Part shown: in pieces, positions 24,981-33,177 of the stretch
How the letters are laid out: every line of letters starts with the position of its first letter
Numbering within the stretch: the first letter of the stretch is position 1
Origin: Paracoccaceae bacterium
Lineage (GTDB): Bacteria; Pseudomonadota; Alphaproteobacteria; Rhodobacterales; Rhodobacteraceae
Reading direction: 5' to 3'
Assembly (NCBI GenBank): GCA_024639125.1
Contig: JAHEJA010000034.1
Location: 1 to 34,036 of the forward strand
DNA length: 34,036 nt
Program-made: the position numbers and the translations under genes
The notes under the pieces: model-generated
Seen by the model: only the letters and a program-made list of their open reading frames with translations
Databases searched by the model: none
Told to the model about the DNA's origin: nothing

Positions 24981-25816
24981 GCGCAATTGATACCCTTCCC
25001 CCGCTCCGTGATGTCATCGCGGAACACGGGCTGTCGGCACGGAAATCGCTTGGTCAAAACTTTTTGCTAGACCTGAACCTAACCGCCAAAATCGCGCGCC
25101 AAGCGGGTGATTTAACGGGATGTGACGTGCTAGAAATTGGACCCGGACCAGGTGGCTTGACGCGTGGACTTTTGTCCCAAGGGGCACGCAAAGTGCTTGC
25201 TATCGAAAAAGACCATCGCTGTCTGCCCGCGTTGCAACAGATCAGTGATGCCTATGACGGAAGATTACAAGTGATCGAAGGGGATGCGCTTGATATCAAC
25301 CCATTAGAGCATCTCACACCGCCCATTCGCATTGCGGCCAATTTGCCTTATAATGTTGGCACCGAACTGCTGATCCGTTGGTTAACGCCCAAAGCCTGGC
25401 CACCGTTTTGGCAAAGCCTAACGCTGATGTTTCAGCGCGAAGTAGCCGAACGCATTGTGGCGCAACCCGGATCCAAGGCCTATGGTCGCTTGGCAATTCT
25501 GGCGCAATGGCGCAGCACCGCAAATATTGTCATTAACCTGCCACCGTCTGCGTTTACACCGCCACCAAAAGTATCAAGCGCGGTTGTGCATCTTACGGCT
25601 TTGGAAAAACCAAGGTTTGACGCAGATGCCAAAACATTGGAACGCGTCGTTGCTGCGGCGTTTAATCAGCGACGTAAAATGTTGCGTGCTGCTTTGAAAG
25701 GTGTCGCGCCAGATATCGAAGACAGGTTACAAGCGGCGGGCATTAAACCCACAGATCGCGCAGAACAAATCCCGCTCGAAGGTTTCTGCGCCTTAGCTCG
25801 CGAAATCGCCAAATAA
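24977..25816 (+). CDS. rsmA: 16S rRNA dimethyladenosine transferase
   Basis: SAM-dependent dimethylation of two adjacent adenines in helix 45 of 16S rRNA (also called ksgA). 279 aa. Seen: [23 protein letters not shown] motif [16 protein letters not shown] (about 51-66), AIEKD, and catalytic motif IV NLPYN (122-126). The C-terminal domain [12 protein letters not shown] is typical. Last gene of the lptF-rsmA operon, followed by a strong terminator four bases after the stop. Confidence 0.97.
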   Translation: MSAIDTLPPLRDVIAEHGLSARKSLGQNFLLDLNLTAKIARQAGDLTGCDVLEIGPGPGGLTRGLLSQGARKVLAIEKDHRCLPALQQISDAYDGRLQVIEGDALDINPLEHLTPPIRIAANLPYNVGTELLIRWLTPKAWPPFWQSLTLMFQREVAERIVAQPGSKAYGRLAILAQWRSTANIVINLPPSAFTPPPKVSSAVVHLTALEKPRFDADAKTLERVVAAAFNQRRKMLRAALKGVAPDIEDRLQAAGIKPTDRAEQIPLEGFCALAREIAK

Positions 25817-25820
25817 AAAA

Positions 25821-25838
25821 CCCCGCCAAATGGCGGGG
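25821..25838. terminator. Bidirectional rho-independent terminator
   Basis: CCCCGCCA and TGGCGGGG form a GC-rich stem flanked by A6 on the left and T6 on the right (after CA). It works as a textbook terminator for rsmA on plus and for the DUF4167 gene on minus. Confidence 0.9.
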
Positions 25839-25844
25839 CATTTT

Positions 25845-26426
25845 TTATTCAGCAGCAGCCGTATCAGAGGATGGCGGCGTTTCTGGCGCATCACTGTTTT
25901 GCTGTTCACGTGGCTTGCGGGGCGCACGTGGTTTACGCGGCGCGCGTGGTTTTTGTTGCTTTGGCGCAGCTTCTGGCGTTTCCACCAAACCGGCATCTTG
26001 GCTAAGATTTGGATGATCAATGATGTCAGGCTGATCAGAGGACCCAAAATCAGACACCTCAGTATCAACAATGACGTCATTGTTGGTGTCAGACGTAGAT
26101 GTACGATCCTGACGATCGCGATCCCGCTCTGCTTGGCGTTCGCGGTTGTCGCGCTCTTGCTGTTCGCGACGCGTATCCATTTCACGCTGTGCTTCGGACA
26201 AAAGCCGTGTGTAATGCTCTGCGTGCTGTTGAAAGTTTTCAGCCGCGACACGGTCATTGCTTAGCTGCGCATCACGCGCTAATTGGTTATATTTTTCAAT
26301 AATTTGCTGCGGAGTCCCACGCACTTTGCCTTCGGGACCTGAGCTATCAAATACGCGATTTACTACGTTACCAACAGAACGGTTGCGGTTCTGTTTTGAC
26401 CGCGAGCGTGATTTAGAAGATCTCAT
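25845..26426 (-). CDS. DUF4167 domain protein
   Basis: 193 aa, highly charged. The conserved DUF4167 part is N-terminal (KSRSRSKQNRNRSVGNVVNRVFDSSGPEGKVRGTPQQIIEKYNQLARDAQLSNDRVAAENFQQHAEHYTRLL). Next comes an R/E/Q/D-rich coiled coil (about 75-108), an acidic linker, and a basic repeat APRKPRAPRKPRE near the C terminus. The alphaproteobacterial family is typically found beside prmC-prfA, as here. Its role is unknown; the basic low-complexity parts suggest nucleic-acid or ribosome contact. The ribosome binding site is weak. It is 207 bases from prmC with a hairpin between, so it is probably a separate transcript. The middle of the gene contains a 20-bp perfect palindrome. Confidence 0.88.
   Translation of the reverse strand: MRSSKSRSRSKQNRNRSVGNVVNRVFDSSGPEGKVRGTPQQIIEKYNQLARDAQLSNDRVAAENFQQHAEHYTRLLSEAQREMDTRREQQERDNRERQAERDRDRQDRTSTSDTNNDVIVDTEVSDFGSSDQPDIIDHPNLSQDAGLVETPEAAPKQQKPRAPRKPRAPRKPREQQNSDAPETPPSSDTAAAE
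26066..26085. repeat. 20-bp perfect palindrome inside the DUF4167 gene
   Basis: CAACAATGAC followed by its exact complement GTCATTGTTG, with no spacer. The core is TGACGTCA. It codes for residues of the acidic linker (NNDVIV). In RNA it would fold as an 8-bp stem with an ACGU loop. Confidence 0.85.
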
Positions 26427-26580
26427 CTACGAGTTATCCAGCCTATTAATTCATGGCAAAGACACAATTTAAGTCATCAACGAATTTGTTATGATCACTG
26501 TGTCGGCTAAGTGTTACTGGAACAGTCGTTACGACGCTCACCCTTGTAACGTCTATGAGCTAACCCATTTTTGCAACAAA

Positions 26581-26599
26581 ACACAAGTCTTTATTGTGT
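26581..26599 (-). terminator. Possible terminator after prmC
   Basis: On the minus strand ACACAA and TTGTGT form a 6-bp stem with a 7-base loop, followed by TTTGTTG. It lies about 35 bases past the prmC stop. The stem is short, so this is tentative. The rest of 26427-26633 shows another weak 6-bp inverted repeat (CGTTAC/GTAACG, 26527-26551) and no clear promoter. Confidence 0.4.
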
Positions 26600-26633
26600 A
26601 AAATTGACATAAAATATCGAAAAGAATGGAAAG

Positions 26634-27455
26634 CTAGATCCAGAATGCTTCGACAACGCGATCTTTGCCATCTAAATCTTGGTGTGTCGTGATGTTTCCA
26701 AACCCGACAGCCGCAAATAGACCACAGACATCTTGTGCTTGACGGTGTCCGATTTCCACCAAAACCCGTCCACCCTTGGTTAAATAATTTGGCGCAGAAC
26801 GTGCAATTTCACGATAAGCCGCCAAGCCGTCACCACCCGGTGTTAATGCTAGATGAGGATCAAACTGCGCAACATCGGGCGATAATTCCTTCATTTCCTG
26901 TTCGGTAATATAGGGCGGATTGGACACGATCAAATCATAGCGCCCGGCAACTTGGTCAAACCAATCAGAAAGGTAAAATTCCACGTTTGTTTCAAATTTC
27001 AAAGCGTTGGCTTGGGCAATGTTTAGGGCCGCCTGAGAGATATCAGTTGCCTCGATCCGGGCACTGGTTTCCGCAGCCAAGGTAATTGCGATGCACCCAC
27101 TACCCGTTCCCATATCCAGTGCATTTTCAAAAGGTTGCTCAAGGGCAAGCGCGATCAAGGTTTCGGTATCCCCCCGCGGGTCCAAAACATCTGGTGTAAT
27201 ATCGAACCAACGCCCCCAAAATAGCCGTTTACCGATAATACGTGATACAGGTTCATGCGCGACACGACGGGCGATACATGCATTCAATTCTGCAATTTGA
27301 CGAACAGTCAGTGCTTGCCCCAGTTCTAATGTCAGGCGATCTGATGCAATGCCTACCACATGGGACGTCAAAACCCGCGCATCTCGCGCCGCACTTTCAC
27401 AACCACTGGCCTGCAATTGTTGTTGCACATCGCGCAACACATCCCCAAGGATCAT
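26634..27455 (-). CDS. prmC: Release factor glutamine methyltransferase
   Basis: N5-methylates the glutamine of the GGQ motif in release factors. 273 aa. A helical N-terminal domain (about 1-75) binds the release factor. Then come [25 protein letters not shown] motif [13 protein letters not shown] (113-123), and the catalytic NPPY at 179-182 in [10 protein letters not shown]. The ATG overlaps the prfA stop by four bases. The substrate gene prfA lies directly upstream, the usual arrangement. This gene was called hemK in older annotations. Confidence 0.97.
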   Translation of the reverse strand: MILGDVLRDVQQQLQASGCESAARDARVLTSHVVGIASDRLTLELGQALTVRQIAELNACIARRVAHEPVSRIIGKRLFWGRWFDITPDVLDPRGDTETLIALALEQPFENALDMGTGSGCIAITLAAETSARIEATDISQAALNIAQANALKFETNVEFYLSDWFDQVAGRYDLIVSNPPYITEQEMKELSPDVAQFDPHLALTPGGDGLAAYREIARSAPNYLTKGGRVLVEIGHRQAQDVCGLFAAVGFGNITTHQDLDGKDRVVEAFWI

Positions 27456-28507
27456 GCGTTCAGCTCGGCGAGCAAAGCCGCCTGCGCATCAGCAGTTAAG
27501 GCATTAATGGTTTCATCCAAATCGCCCTGCATGATTTGATCCAATTTATAAAGCGTCAAATTGATACGATGATCCGTCATTCGGCCTTGGGGGAAATTAT
27601 AGGTGCGAATGCGTTCAGAACGATCCCCGCTTCCGACCTGCGATTTGCGATCAGCAGAACGTTCACTATCGACGCGTTGACGTTCCAAATCAAAAAGCCG
27701 CGTCTTAAGCACTTGCATGGCAATTTCACGGTTGCGGTGTTGGGATTTTTCAGAGCTGGTCACAACTAAGCCCGTTGGCACATGGGTGATCCGCACAGCG
27801 GAATCGGTGGTATTCACGTGTTGTCCACCCGCACCAGAGCTGCGCATGGTATCAATACGCAGATCGTTGGCATCAATCTGGATATCCACATCTTCGGCTT
27901 CAGGAAGCACCGCAACCGTTGCCGCAGATGTATGAATGCGCCCACCACTTTCGGTTTCTGGGACACGCTGAACACGATGCACCCCAGATTCGTATTTCAA
28001 TCGTGCAAAGACCCCGTCCCCTTTGACATGGGCCACGACTTCTTTGATGCCGCCCAGCTCGGTGGTTTGCTCTTCGATGATTTCAAACACCCACCCGCGC
28101 GCTTCGGAATATCGCTGATACATACGCAACAGCTCCCCTGCGAAAAGCGATGCTTCGTCACCCCCAGTTCCGGGACGAATTTCCAACATAGCAGGGCGCG
28201 AGTCCGCTGCATCCTTGGGCAGAAGTGCAATTTGTAATGCGGCTTCAATTTCTGGAATACGCGCCTTTAGACGCGGCAGCTCTTCTTCGGCCAAATCTCG
28301 CATATCTGGATCCGACAGCATGTCTTTTGCGTCGGCCAAATCGGTCACAAGCGATTTATATTCCAATATTTGATCGACAACAGGCTTTAGCTCGGAATAT
28401 TCGCGCGCTAATTTGGCGATTTCCTCACCAGATACTCCGTCATTCATTCTGGCTTCTAGAAATTCAAACCGCTGTTGAATTTGCTCAAGCTTTTCCAAAG
28501 GAACCAT
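27452..28507 (-). CDS. prfA: Peptide chain release factor 1
   Basis: Recognises UAA and UAG and triggers peptide release. 351 aa. The codon-recognition tripeptide is P-E-T at 183-185 (RVPETESGG), the RF1 PxT type. The catalytic GGQ is at 227-229 in [42 protein letters not shown] is the domain 1/2 junction. The start at 28507 gives the canonical [21 protein letters not shown]; an open frame 18 codons longer lacks family support. The ribosome binding site is weak. It is followed by prmC with an ATGA overlap. Confidence 0.97.
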   Translation of the reverse strand: MVPLEKLEQIQQRFEFLEARMNDGVSGEEIAKLAREYSELKPVVDQILEYKSLVTDLADAKDMLSDPDMRDLAEEELPRLKARIPEIEAALQIALLPKDAADSRPAMLEIRPGTGGDEASLFAGELLRMYQRYSEARGWVFEIIEEQTTELGGIKEVVAHVKGDGVFARLKYESGVHRVQRVPETESGGRIHTSAATVAVLPEAEDVDIQIDANDLRIDTMRSSGAGGQHVNTTDSAVRITHVPTGLVVTSSEKSQHRNREIAMQVLKTRLFDLERQRVDSERSADRKSQVGSGDRSERIRTYNFPQGRMTDHRINLTLYKLDQIMQGDLDETINALTADAQAALLAELNA

Positions 28508-28542
28508 GTCTTGCCGATCAGTTAGTTGTTTGCATCCGTGGG

Positions 28543-28938
28543 TTAAAGCGAAGCAAGCCAAGCGTCAACACGTTTGGCGTTCACGCCAAAGTCATATAAA
28601 CCAAACCGCTGTCGCGCGTGAATTTTGATTTTATCTTTGTCCTGCCAAATCGTGGTGATATCTGGAAAGCCCCAGATCAAGCTGCGGGTGACAAACGTCA
28701 TTTTGCCATCTTCAACCTGACCTGCCAATCGGGTCGTTCTTGGCGTTGCTTGAACACGCGCAACCAAGGTTGCCATATCACCAGACGCGATAGATCTAAA
28801 AACGCCTTCGGTGGTATCTGCGTTTTCTTTAAACTCGGTGATCAGATGAAAATTTTGCGGATCAATCTTTGACATTCGCACATAAATATTAAGCACGCCA
28901 AATAGAATTATTCCGAAAACAATGATGCTTTTGATCAT
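28543..28938 (-). CDS. DUF1499 family small membrane protein
   Basis: 131 aa. One N-terminal membrane segment (about 3-20, [19 protein letters not shown]), then the DUF1499 domain: [64 protein letters not shown], with the family features VTRS-x-x-WGFPD, H-x-R-x-RFG and D-x-GVN-x-x-R-x-D-x-W. Function unknown; the domain is probably outside the cytoplasm. The ATG overlaps the stop of the ureohydrolase gene by four bases, so it is co-translated with it. It lies 35 bases ahead of prfA. Confidence 0.85.
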   Translation of the reverse strand: MIKSIIVFGIILFGVLNIYVRMSKIDPQNFHLITEFKENADTTEGVFRSIASGDMATLVARVQATPRTTRLAGQVEDGKMTFVTRSLIWGFPDITTIWQDKDKIKIHARQRFGLYDFGVNAKRVDAWLASL

Positions 28939-29906
28939 CTGTTTTGCCTTTTGTTCCAAGCCCAAAGGCACATCAGTTCGGTCGCAACATGTGCGCCTGC
29001 AATAGCCGTGGCGCCTGTCGTATCAAAGGGGGGCGATACTTCGACGATATCCCCACCAACCAAATTTATGCCAGCCAGATCGCGCATCAAAGCCGCCGCT
29101 TGCCATGTTGCCAGGCCACCCCAAACAGGGGTCCCTGTCCCCGGCGCAAACGCAGGGTCCAACGCATCAATATCAAACGTAAGGTATGTAGGATGCGCCC
29201 CGACCTTGGCCTTTATTTGTTCGACAACCCAATCCGTTCCCTTTTCATGAACACTGCGGGCATCAATATACTCCATCCCGCAATAATCATCACATTCGGT
29301 TCGAATACCAATTTGAATCGAGCGCGATACATCCACGATACCAAGCTTGACCGCCTTGTACATAAATGTGCCATGGTCAATCCGGTCCATATCATCATCT
29401 TGCCAAAGGTCCGAATGCGCGTCGATATGAATGACGGACATGGGTCCAAATTTTTCAGCATAGGCACGCAATATAGGGAGCGTGATAAAATGATCTCCAC
29501 CAAGGGTGATCGTCCCCACATCAGCCGCTAGAAGTTTACGAATATGGTCGGTTAACAATCCTGGAAAGCTGGGTGTATGTGCATAATCAAATGCAACATC
29601 GCCATAATCGATAATGTTGAATTCGCCTAATGGATCGAACATACCCCACCCATACGGCGGGTCATATGGCTGTAACGTGCTCGCTTCGCGAAGTGCACGT
29701 GGCCCCAACCGCGTACCGGTACGATTGGTGACCGCCTGATCAAAGGGCACACCCGTAAACGCCAAATCAACACCGTTTAGGTCCTTGGTATAACGACGCC
29801 GCAAAAAAGATGTGGCGCCCCCAAAAGCGTTTTCGTAACTTAATCCACGTAGTTCAGATCGCGTAAAAGCCTGATCTACCTGTGTTTTTGCATCTTCTAA
29901 TGCCAT
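28935..29906 (-). CDS. speB: Ureohydrolase, agmatinase-like
   Basis: Mn-dependent hydrolase of the arginase/agmatinase family that releases urea from a guanidino compound. 323 aa. All metal motifs are present: GGDHF (136-140), DAHSD (162-166) and FDIDALDP (D245 and D247), followed by FAPGTGTPVWGGL. Agmatinase (to putrescine) is the default call; guanidinobutyrase or a related enzyme is equally compatible with these motifs, as many roseobacter members of this group are not true agmatinases. Its likely ribosome binding site AAAAAGGG lies in the right-hand arm (in transcript order) of a strong hairpin. The M20 amidohydrolase gene is directly upstream and DUF1499 overlaps downstream. Confidence 0.87.
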   Translation of the reverse strand: MALEDAKTQVDQAFTRSELRGLSYENAFGGATSFLRRRYTKDLNGVDLAFTGVPFDQAVTNRTGTRLGPRALREASTLQPYDPPYGWGMFDPLGEFNIIDYGDVAFDYAHTPSFPGLLTDHIRKLLAADVGTITLGGDHFITLPILRAYAEKFGPMSVIHIDAHSDLWQDDDMDRIDHGTFMYKAVKLGIVDVSRSIQIGIRTECDDYCGMEYIDARSVHEKGTDWVVEQIKAKVGAHPTYLTFDIDALDPAFAPGTGTPVWGGLATWQAAALMRDLAGINLVGGDIVEVSPPFDTTGATAIAGAHVATELMCLWAWNKRQNR

Positions 29907-29912
29907 ATCATA

Positions 29913-29959
29913 GCCCTTTTTCGTGACGGGGTGGGTGGGTGGGCGACGCGAAAAAGGGC
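29913..29959 (-). promoter_or_regulatory. 11-bp hairpin with G-quadruplex motif ahead of speB
   Basis: GCCCTTTTTCG (29913-29923) and CGAAAAAGGGC (29949-29959) are perfect inverted arms in the 54-base gap between the M20 stop and the speB start. The loop holds GGGGTGGGTGGGTGGG (29928-29943) on the plus strand, a canonical G-quadruplex motif with single-T loops; on the mRNA this part is C-rich. The AAGGG likely to be the speB ribosome binding site is inside the stem, so folding would hide it. Confidence 0.7.
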
Positions 29960-29960
29960 G

Positions 29961-31124
29961 TCATGCCACCGGATTAGCCATTTCAACCAAACGTGCGAAA
30001 AACGACGCACCAATGGGTGCCGCTTCATCGTTGAAATCATATCTTGGATTATGCAAACCAGCCCCATCACCGATCCCTAAAAACAAATATGACCCTGGCC
30101 GCTCTTCTAACATATAGCTGAAATCTTCGGCGCCCATTTCCTGGCCGGTATTATCGTCAACTTTGTTTGTGCCGACAACATCCCTTGCCACATTTGCCGC
30201 AAAAGATGTCTGCGCTTCGTGATTAATCGTTGGCGGATACCCTTTTTCATACCGTAACTCGGCACTCACCCCAAAGGCTTGGGCTGTGCCGTCGACAATG
30301 GCTTGCATGCGCTCGATAACCATATCCTGAACTGATTTTTCAAAAATACGCACAGTACCATTCAAATAAGCGGTATCCGGAATAACGTTATCCGCTGATC
30401 CAGAATGGAATTGTGTGACAGACACAACCAAATCATCCAAAGGACGATGATTACGCGACACAATGGTTTGAAAGGCTTGGACTATCGCGACAGCCGCCGC
30501 CAAAGGATCGCGCGTTTCATGCGGATAAGCGGCATGGCCACCCTGCCCTTTAAGGTCTACATGAAATTGATCGGCACCGGCCATCAGCGGCCCAGGTTTT
30601 GTATAAAAATGCCCTAATTCGATGCCAGGAACGTTGTGAATGCCATAGACTTCTTCGATGTCAAAGCGCTCCATCACCCCTTCTTCGACCATGATACGGC
30701 CCCCGCCATCGTTTTCCTCGGCTGGTTGGAAAATCAACGCGACGCGCCCTGTGAAATTACGTGTTTCGGCCAGATATTGCGCGGCGCCCAGCAACATCGT
30801 TGTATGCCCATCATGTCCGCAGGCATGCATGGCCCCCGTCACTTGCGAGGCCCATTCTTTTCCAGATATTTCATCCATAGGCAAAGCATCCATGTCAGCG
30901 CGCAATCCGATCGTGCGCCCGGGCCCACGCCCTTCGATAATTGCGACCAGACCAGAGGTTGCAATTCCCGTGTGGATTTCGGTTACTCCAAACGAACGCA
31001 ACCGTTCTTCGACAAATGCAGCCGTCTTGTGACACTCAAGCCCCAATTCCGGGTTTTGATGCAAATAGCGACGCCATTCTGTCATGTCCTCGCTGAGACC
31101 TGCGATACGATTAATTACTGGCAT
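29961..31124 (-). CDS. M20D amidohydrolase (hippurate hydrolase/aminoacylase type)
   Basis: 387 aa metal-dependent amidohydrolase. Seen: RRYLHQNPELGLECHKTAAFVEERL at the N terminus, LRADMDALPM, GAMHACGHDGHTTMLLGAA with H100, C102, H104 and D105, IFQPAEENDGGG with E136 and E137, the dimerisation (lid) domain about 180-295 (GQGGHAAYPHETRDP), and the C-terminal MGAEDFSYMLE. Family members cleave N-acyl amino acids, hippurate or auxin-like conjugates; the substrate is not fixed by motifs. The position directly before speB suggests a shared nitrogen-scavenging role, which is inference. AGGTGAG precedes the ATG. Divergent from mazG. Confidence 0.93.
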   Translation of the reverse strand: MPVINRIAGLSEDMTEWRRYLHQNPELGLECHKTAAFVEERLRSFGVTEIHTGIATSGLVAIIEGRGPGRTIGLRADMDALPMDEISGKEWASQVTGAMHACGHDGHTTMLLGAAQYLAETRNFTGRVALIFQPAEENDGGGRIMVEEGVMERFDIEEVYGIHNVPGIELGHFYTKPGPLMAGADQFHVDLKGQGGHAAYPHETRDPLAAAVAIVQAFQTIVSRNHRPLDDLVVSVTQFHSGSADNVIPDTAYLNGTVRIFEKSVQDMVIERMQAIVDGTAQAFGVSAELRYEKGYPPTINHEAQTSFAANVARDVVGTNKVDDNTGQEMGAEDFSYMLEERPGSYLFLGIGDGAGLHNPRYDFNDEAAPIGASFFARLVEMANPVA

Positions 31125-31187
31125 TGTCTGGACTCACCTTGTGTCTAAGTTCACAATACACTCAACCTGAACTTTATGAGGCTTGCA

Positions 31188-32012
31188 ATGCCATACGATA
31201 AAAATTTGATCAAAAATCCTAATGGCGGTATGGACAGGCTGATCGAAATCATGCGCGCCCTGCGCGATCCGGACCATGGGTGCCCTTGGGACATCGAACA
31301 AAATTTCACAACAATTGCGCCCTACACTATCGAAGAAGCTTATGAAGTCGCGGATGCTATTGATCGACAAGCATGGGATGAACTGCGCGGTGAATTGGGC
31401 GATCTATTGCTGCAATCCGTCTATCACACGCAAATGGCAACCGAAGCAGGCCTGTTTGATTTTGATGACGTCGTAAATGATATCAGTGACAAAATGGTTC
31501 ACCGACACCCCCATGTCTTTGGCGATGAAAGCCGCGACAAAAGTGCAGATCAACAAACACAAGACTGGGAAAAAATCAAAGCCGCAGAGCGCGCGTCTAA
31601 GGCAAAATCGGGCGTATTGGATGACGTCGCTATAGGGTTGCCGGCCTTGATGCGCGCGGTCAAGCTTCAAAAACGTGCAGCGCGTGTTGGATTTGATTGG
31701 CCCGATATCGCGAATGTCTTGGATAAAATGCAAGAAGAAGCCAATGAATTGGTCGAAGCACGGGATACTTTGACCCAAGCGGACATTACCGAAGAATATG
31801 GGGATTTGTTGTTCGTCATGGCGAACTTGGGGCGCCATCTTGGGGTTGATCCAGAAGAAGCGCTGCGCGCTGCTAACACAAAATTCACCCGACGATTTCA
31901 ATTTATTGAACACAAGCTTGCCGAAAACGGGAAACATCCCAGCCAATCAAATCTACAAGAAATGGACGCGCTTTGGGATCAAGCCAAATTGCACGAGAAA
32001 ATAACCAAGTAA
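31188..32012 (+). CDS. mazG: Nucleoside triphosphate pyrophosphohydrolase MazG
   Basis: Hydrolyses (d)NTPs to monophosphates; a housecleaning enzyme also linked to ppGpp levels in E. coli. 274 aa with two MazG domains. The first holds GCPWDIEQNFTTIAPYTIEEAYEVADAID and GELGDLLLQSVYH; the second holds EEANELVEARD and EEYGDLLFVMANLGRHL, both with the E-E-x-x-E/E-x-x-D metal pattern. I start at 31188 because GAGG lies seven bases ahead; an in-frame ATG four codons upstream covers that site. Divergent from the M20 gene, about 60 bases apart. Confidence 0.95.
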   Translation: MPYDKNLIKNPNGGMDRLIEIMRALRDPDHGCPWDIEQNFTTIAPYTIEEAYEVADAIDRQAWDELRGELGDLLLQSVYHTQMATEAGLFDFDDVVNDISDKMVHRHPHVFGDESRDKSADQQTQDWEKIKAAERASKAKSGVLDDVAIGLPALMRAVKLQKRAARVGFDWPDIANVLDKMQEEANELVEARDTLTQADITEEYGDLLFVMANLGRHLGVDPEEALRAANTKFTRRFQFIEHKLAENGKHPSQSNLQEMDALWDQAKLHEKITK

Positions 32013-32024
32013 AACATTCAGGTA

Positions 32025-32053
32025 TTGACCCGACTAAAAAACTCAGGTTTATT
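32025..32053 (+). promoter_or_regulatory. Promoter with operator-like palindrome ahead of the iron-binding-protein gene
   Basis: -35 TTGACC (32025-32030) and -10 TTTATT (32048-32053) are 17 bases apart. The imperfect palindrome CCCGACT-AAAAA-ACTCAGG (32029-32047; five of seven half-site bases match) fills the space between them exactly. A repressor here would block the promoter. Iron control fits the gene downstream, but the binding protein is not identified. Confidence 0.55.
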
Positions 32054-32085
32054 GCGCCTAAGTAAATATCTTTCACAGGTGACAT

Positions 32086-33099
32086 ATGTCCTTTCTTAAA
32101 TTCTCACTTACGAGCACTTTGTTAACGACCCTAATGGCAACCACTGCCGTTGCTGACGAAGTGAATGTTTATTCCTATCGCCAACCAGAGCTATTAAAAC
32201 CTCTGACCGATGCGTTTACCGCGCAGACCGGTATTGATGTCAATGTTGCCTTTCTTGAAAAAGGCATGATTGAGCGGCTCAAAGCAGAAGGACGCCGCTC
32301 GCCTGCGGATGTGATATTAACAGTGGATATTTCGCGCCTCCGTGGCATTCTGGACGAAGACCTTGCTCAACCCGTGAATAGCGAAATTTTAAACGGCAAT
32401 GTTCCAGAACAATACCGTGATCCAAACAACCAATGGTTTGGGCTGTCTACACGGGCGCGCATCGCCTATGTCAGCAAAGAGCGCGTAAAATCAGATGAAT
32501 TCAAAACCTACGAAGATTTGGCAAATCCAAATTTGAAAGGCCGCATTTGCACACGCTCCGGCATGCATGATTATAACATCGGCTTAACCTCAGCGATGAT
32601 ATATCACCACGGCTATGAAGGTGCCAAAACATGGCTAGAGGGCCTGAAATCAAACCTTGCCCGCAAACCCCAAGGCAATGACCGCGCCCAAGTCAAAGCT
32701 ATCTGGGCCGGCGAATGTGACATCGCGATTGGCAACACCTATTACATGGGCGCCATGCTGTCCGATCCCGAACAAAAAGACTGGGCCGATAGTGTGAATA
32801 TCCTATTCCCAACATTTGAAGCCGCCGGAACACATGTGAATATTTCAGGCGTGGCAATGGCAAAACATGCCCCTCATCCAGACGCAGCATTAGCTTTGAT
32901 GGAATTCTTGACCTCCCCCGATGCCCAAGAAATTTATGCAGAGGTCAATTTTGAATACCCCATCAAAGACGGCTCTTTGCCTTCTGATATCGTAGCAGGT
33001 TGGGGAAGCTTTGTTCCGGATGATGTAAACTTAATGGATTTGGCAAAACTGCGTCCAGATGCCTTGCGTTTAACCGAAGAAGTCAACTTTGACGGCTAA
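32086..33099 (+). CDS. fbpA: Periplasmic Fe(3+)-binding protein of an ABC transporter
   Basis: 337 aa. Signal peptide up to about residue 23 (LLTTLMATTAVA, then DE). The mature protein starts VNVYSYRQPELLKPLTDAFTAQTGIDVNVAF, typical of the FbpA/FutA/AfuA class. The adjacent tyrosines Y219-Y220 in IAIGNTYYMGAML match the iron-ligand pair of the family. No permease or ATPase gene follows: the next gene is a nucleoside hydrolase on the same strand after a hairpin, so the rest of the transporter is encoded elsewhere. Upstream lies a promoter with an operator-like palindrome. Other substrates such as spermidine are unlikely given the YY motif. Confidence 0.9.
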   Translation: MSFLKFSLTSTLLTTLMATTAVADEVNVYSYRQPELLKPLTDAFTAQTGIDVNVAFLEKGMIERLKAEGRRSPADVILTVDISRLRGILDEDLAQPVNSEILNGNVPEQYRDPNNQWFGLSTRARIAYVSKERVKSDEFKTYEDLANPNLKGRICTRSGMHDYNIGLTSAMIYHHGYEGAKTWLEGLKSNLARKPQGNDRAQVKAIWAGECDIAIGNTYYMGAMLSDPEQKDWADSVNILFPTFEAAGTHVNISGVAMAKHAPHPDAALALMEFLTSPDAQEIYAEVNFEYPIKDGSLPSDIVAGWGSFVPDDVNLMDLAKLRPDALRLTEEVNFDG

Positions 33100-33113
33100 C
33101 GCGTCCGCACTTA

Positions 33114-33139
33114 ACAAGGTGCATTGACTTGCACCTTGT
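33114..33139 (+). terminator. Hairpin after the iron-binding-protein gene
   Basis: ACAAGGTGCA and TGCACCTTGT form a perfect 10-bp stem with a TTGACT loop, 14 bases past the stop. No T run follows, so it may protect the mRNA end or only partly terminate. Partial termination would lower expression of the nucleoside hydrolase relative to the binding protein. Confidence 0.55.
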
Positions 33140-33177
33140 CGCGCACCATGTCACGTTTAGGAAAAGACAGGTGCGCC

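Noticed and set aside
29290-29320. GGTTCGAATACC resembling a tRNA T-loop
   Set aside because: It is inside the ureohydrolase coding sequence, and no acceptor, D or anticodon stem can be built around it.
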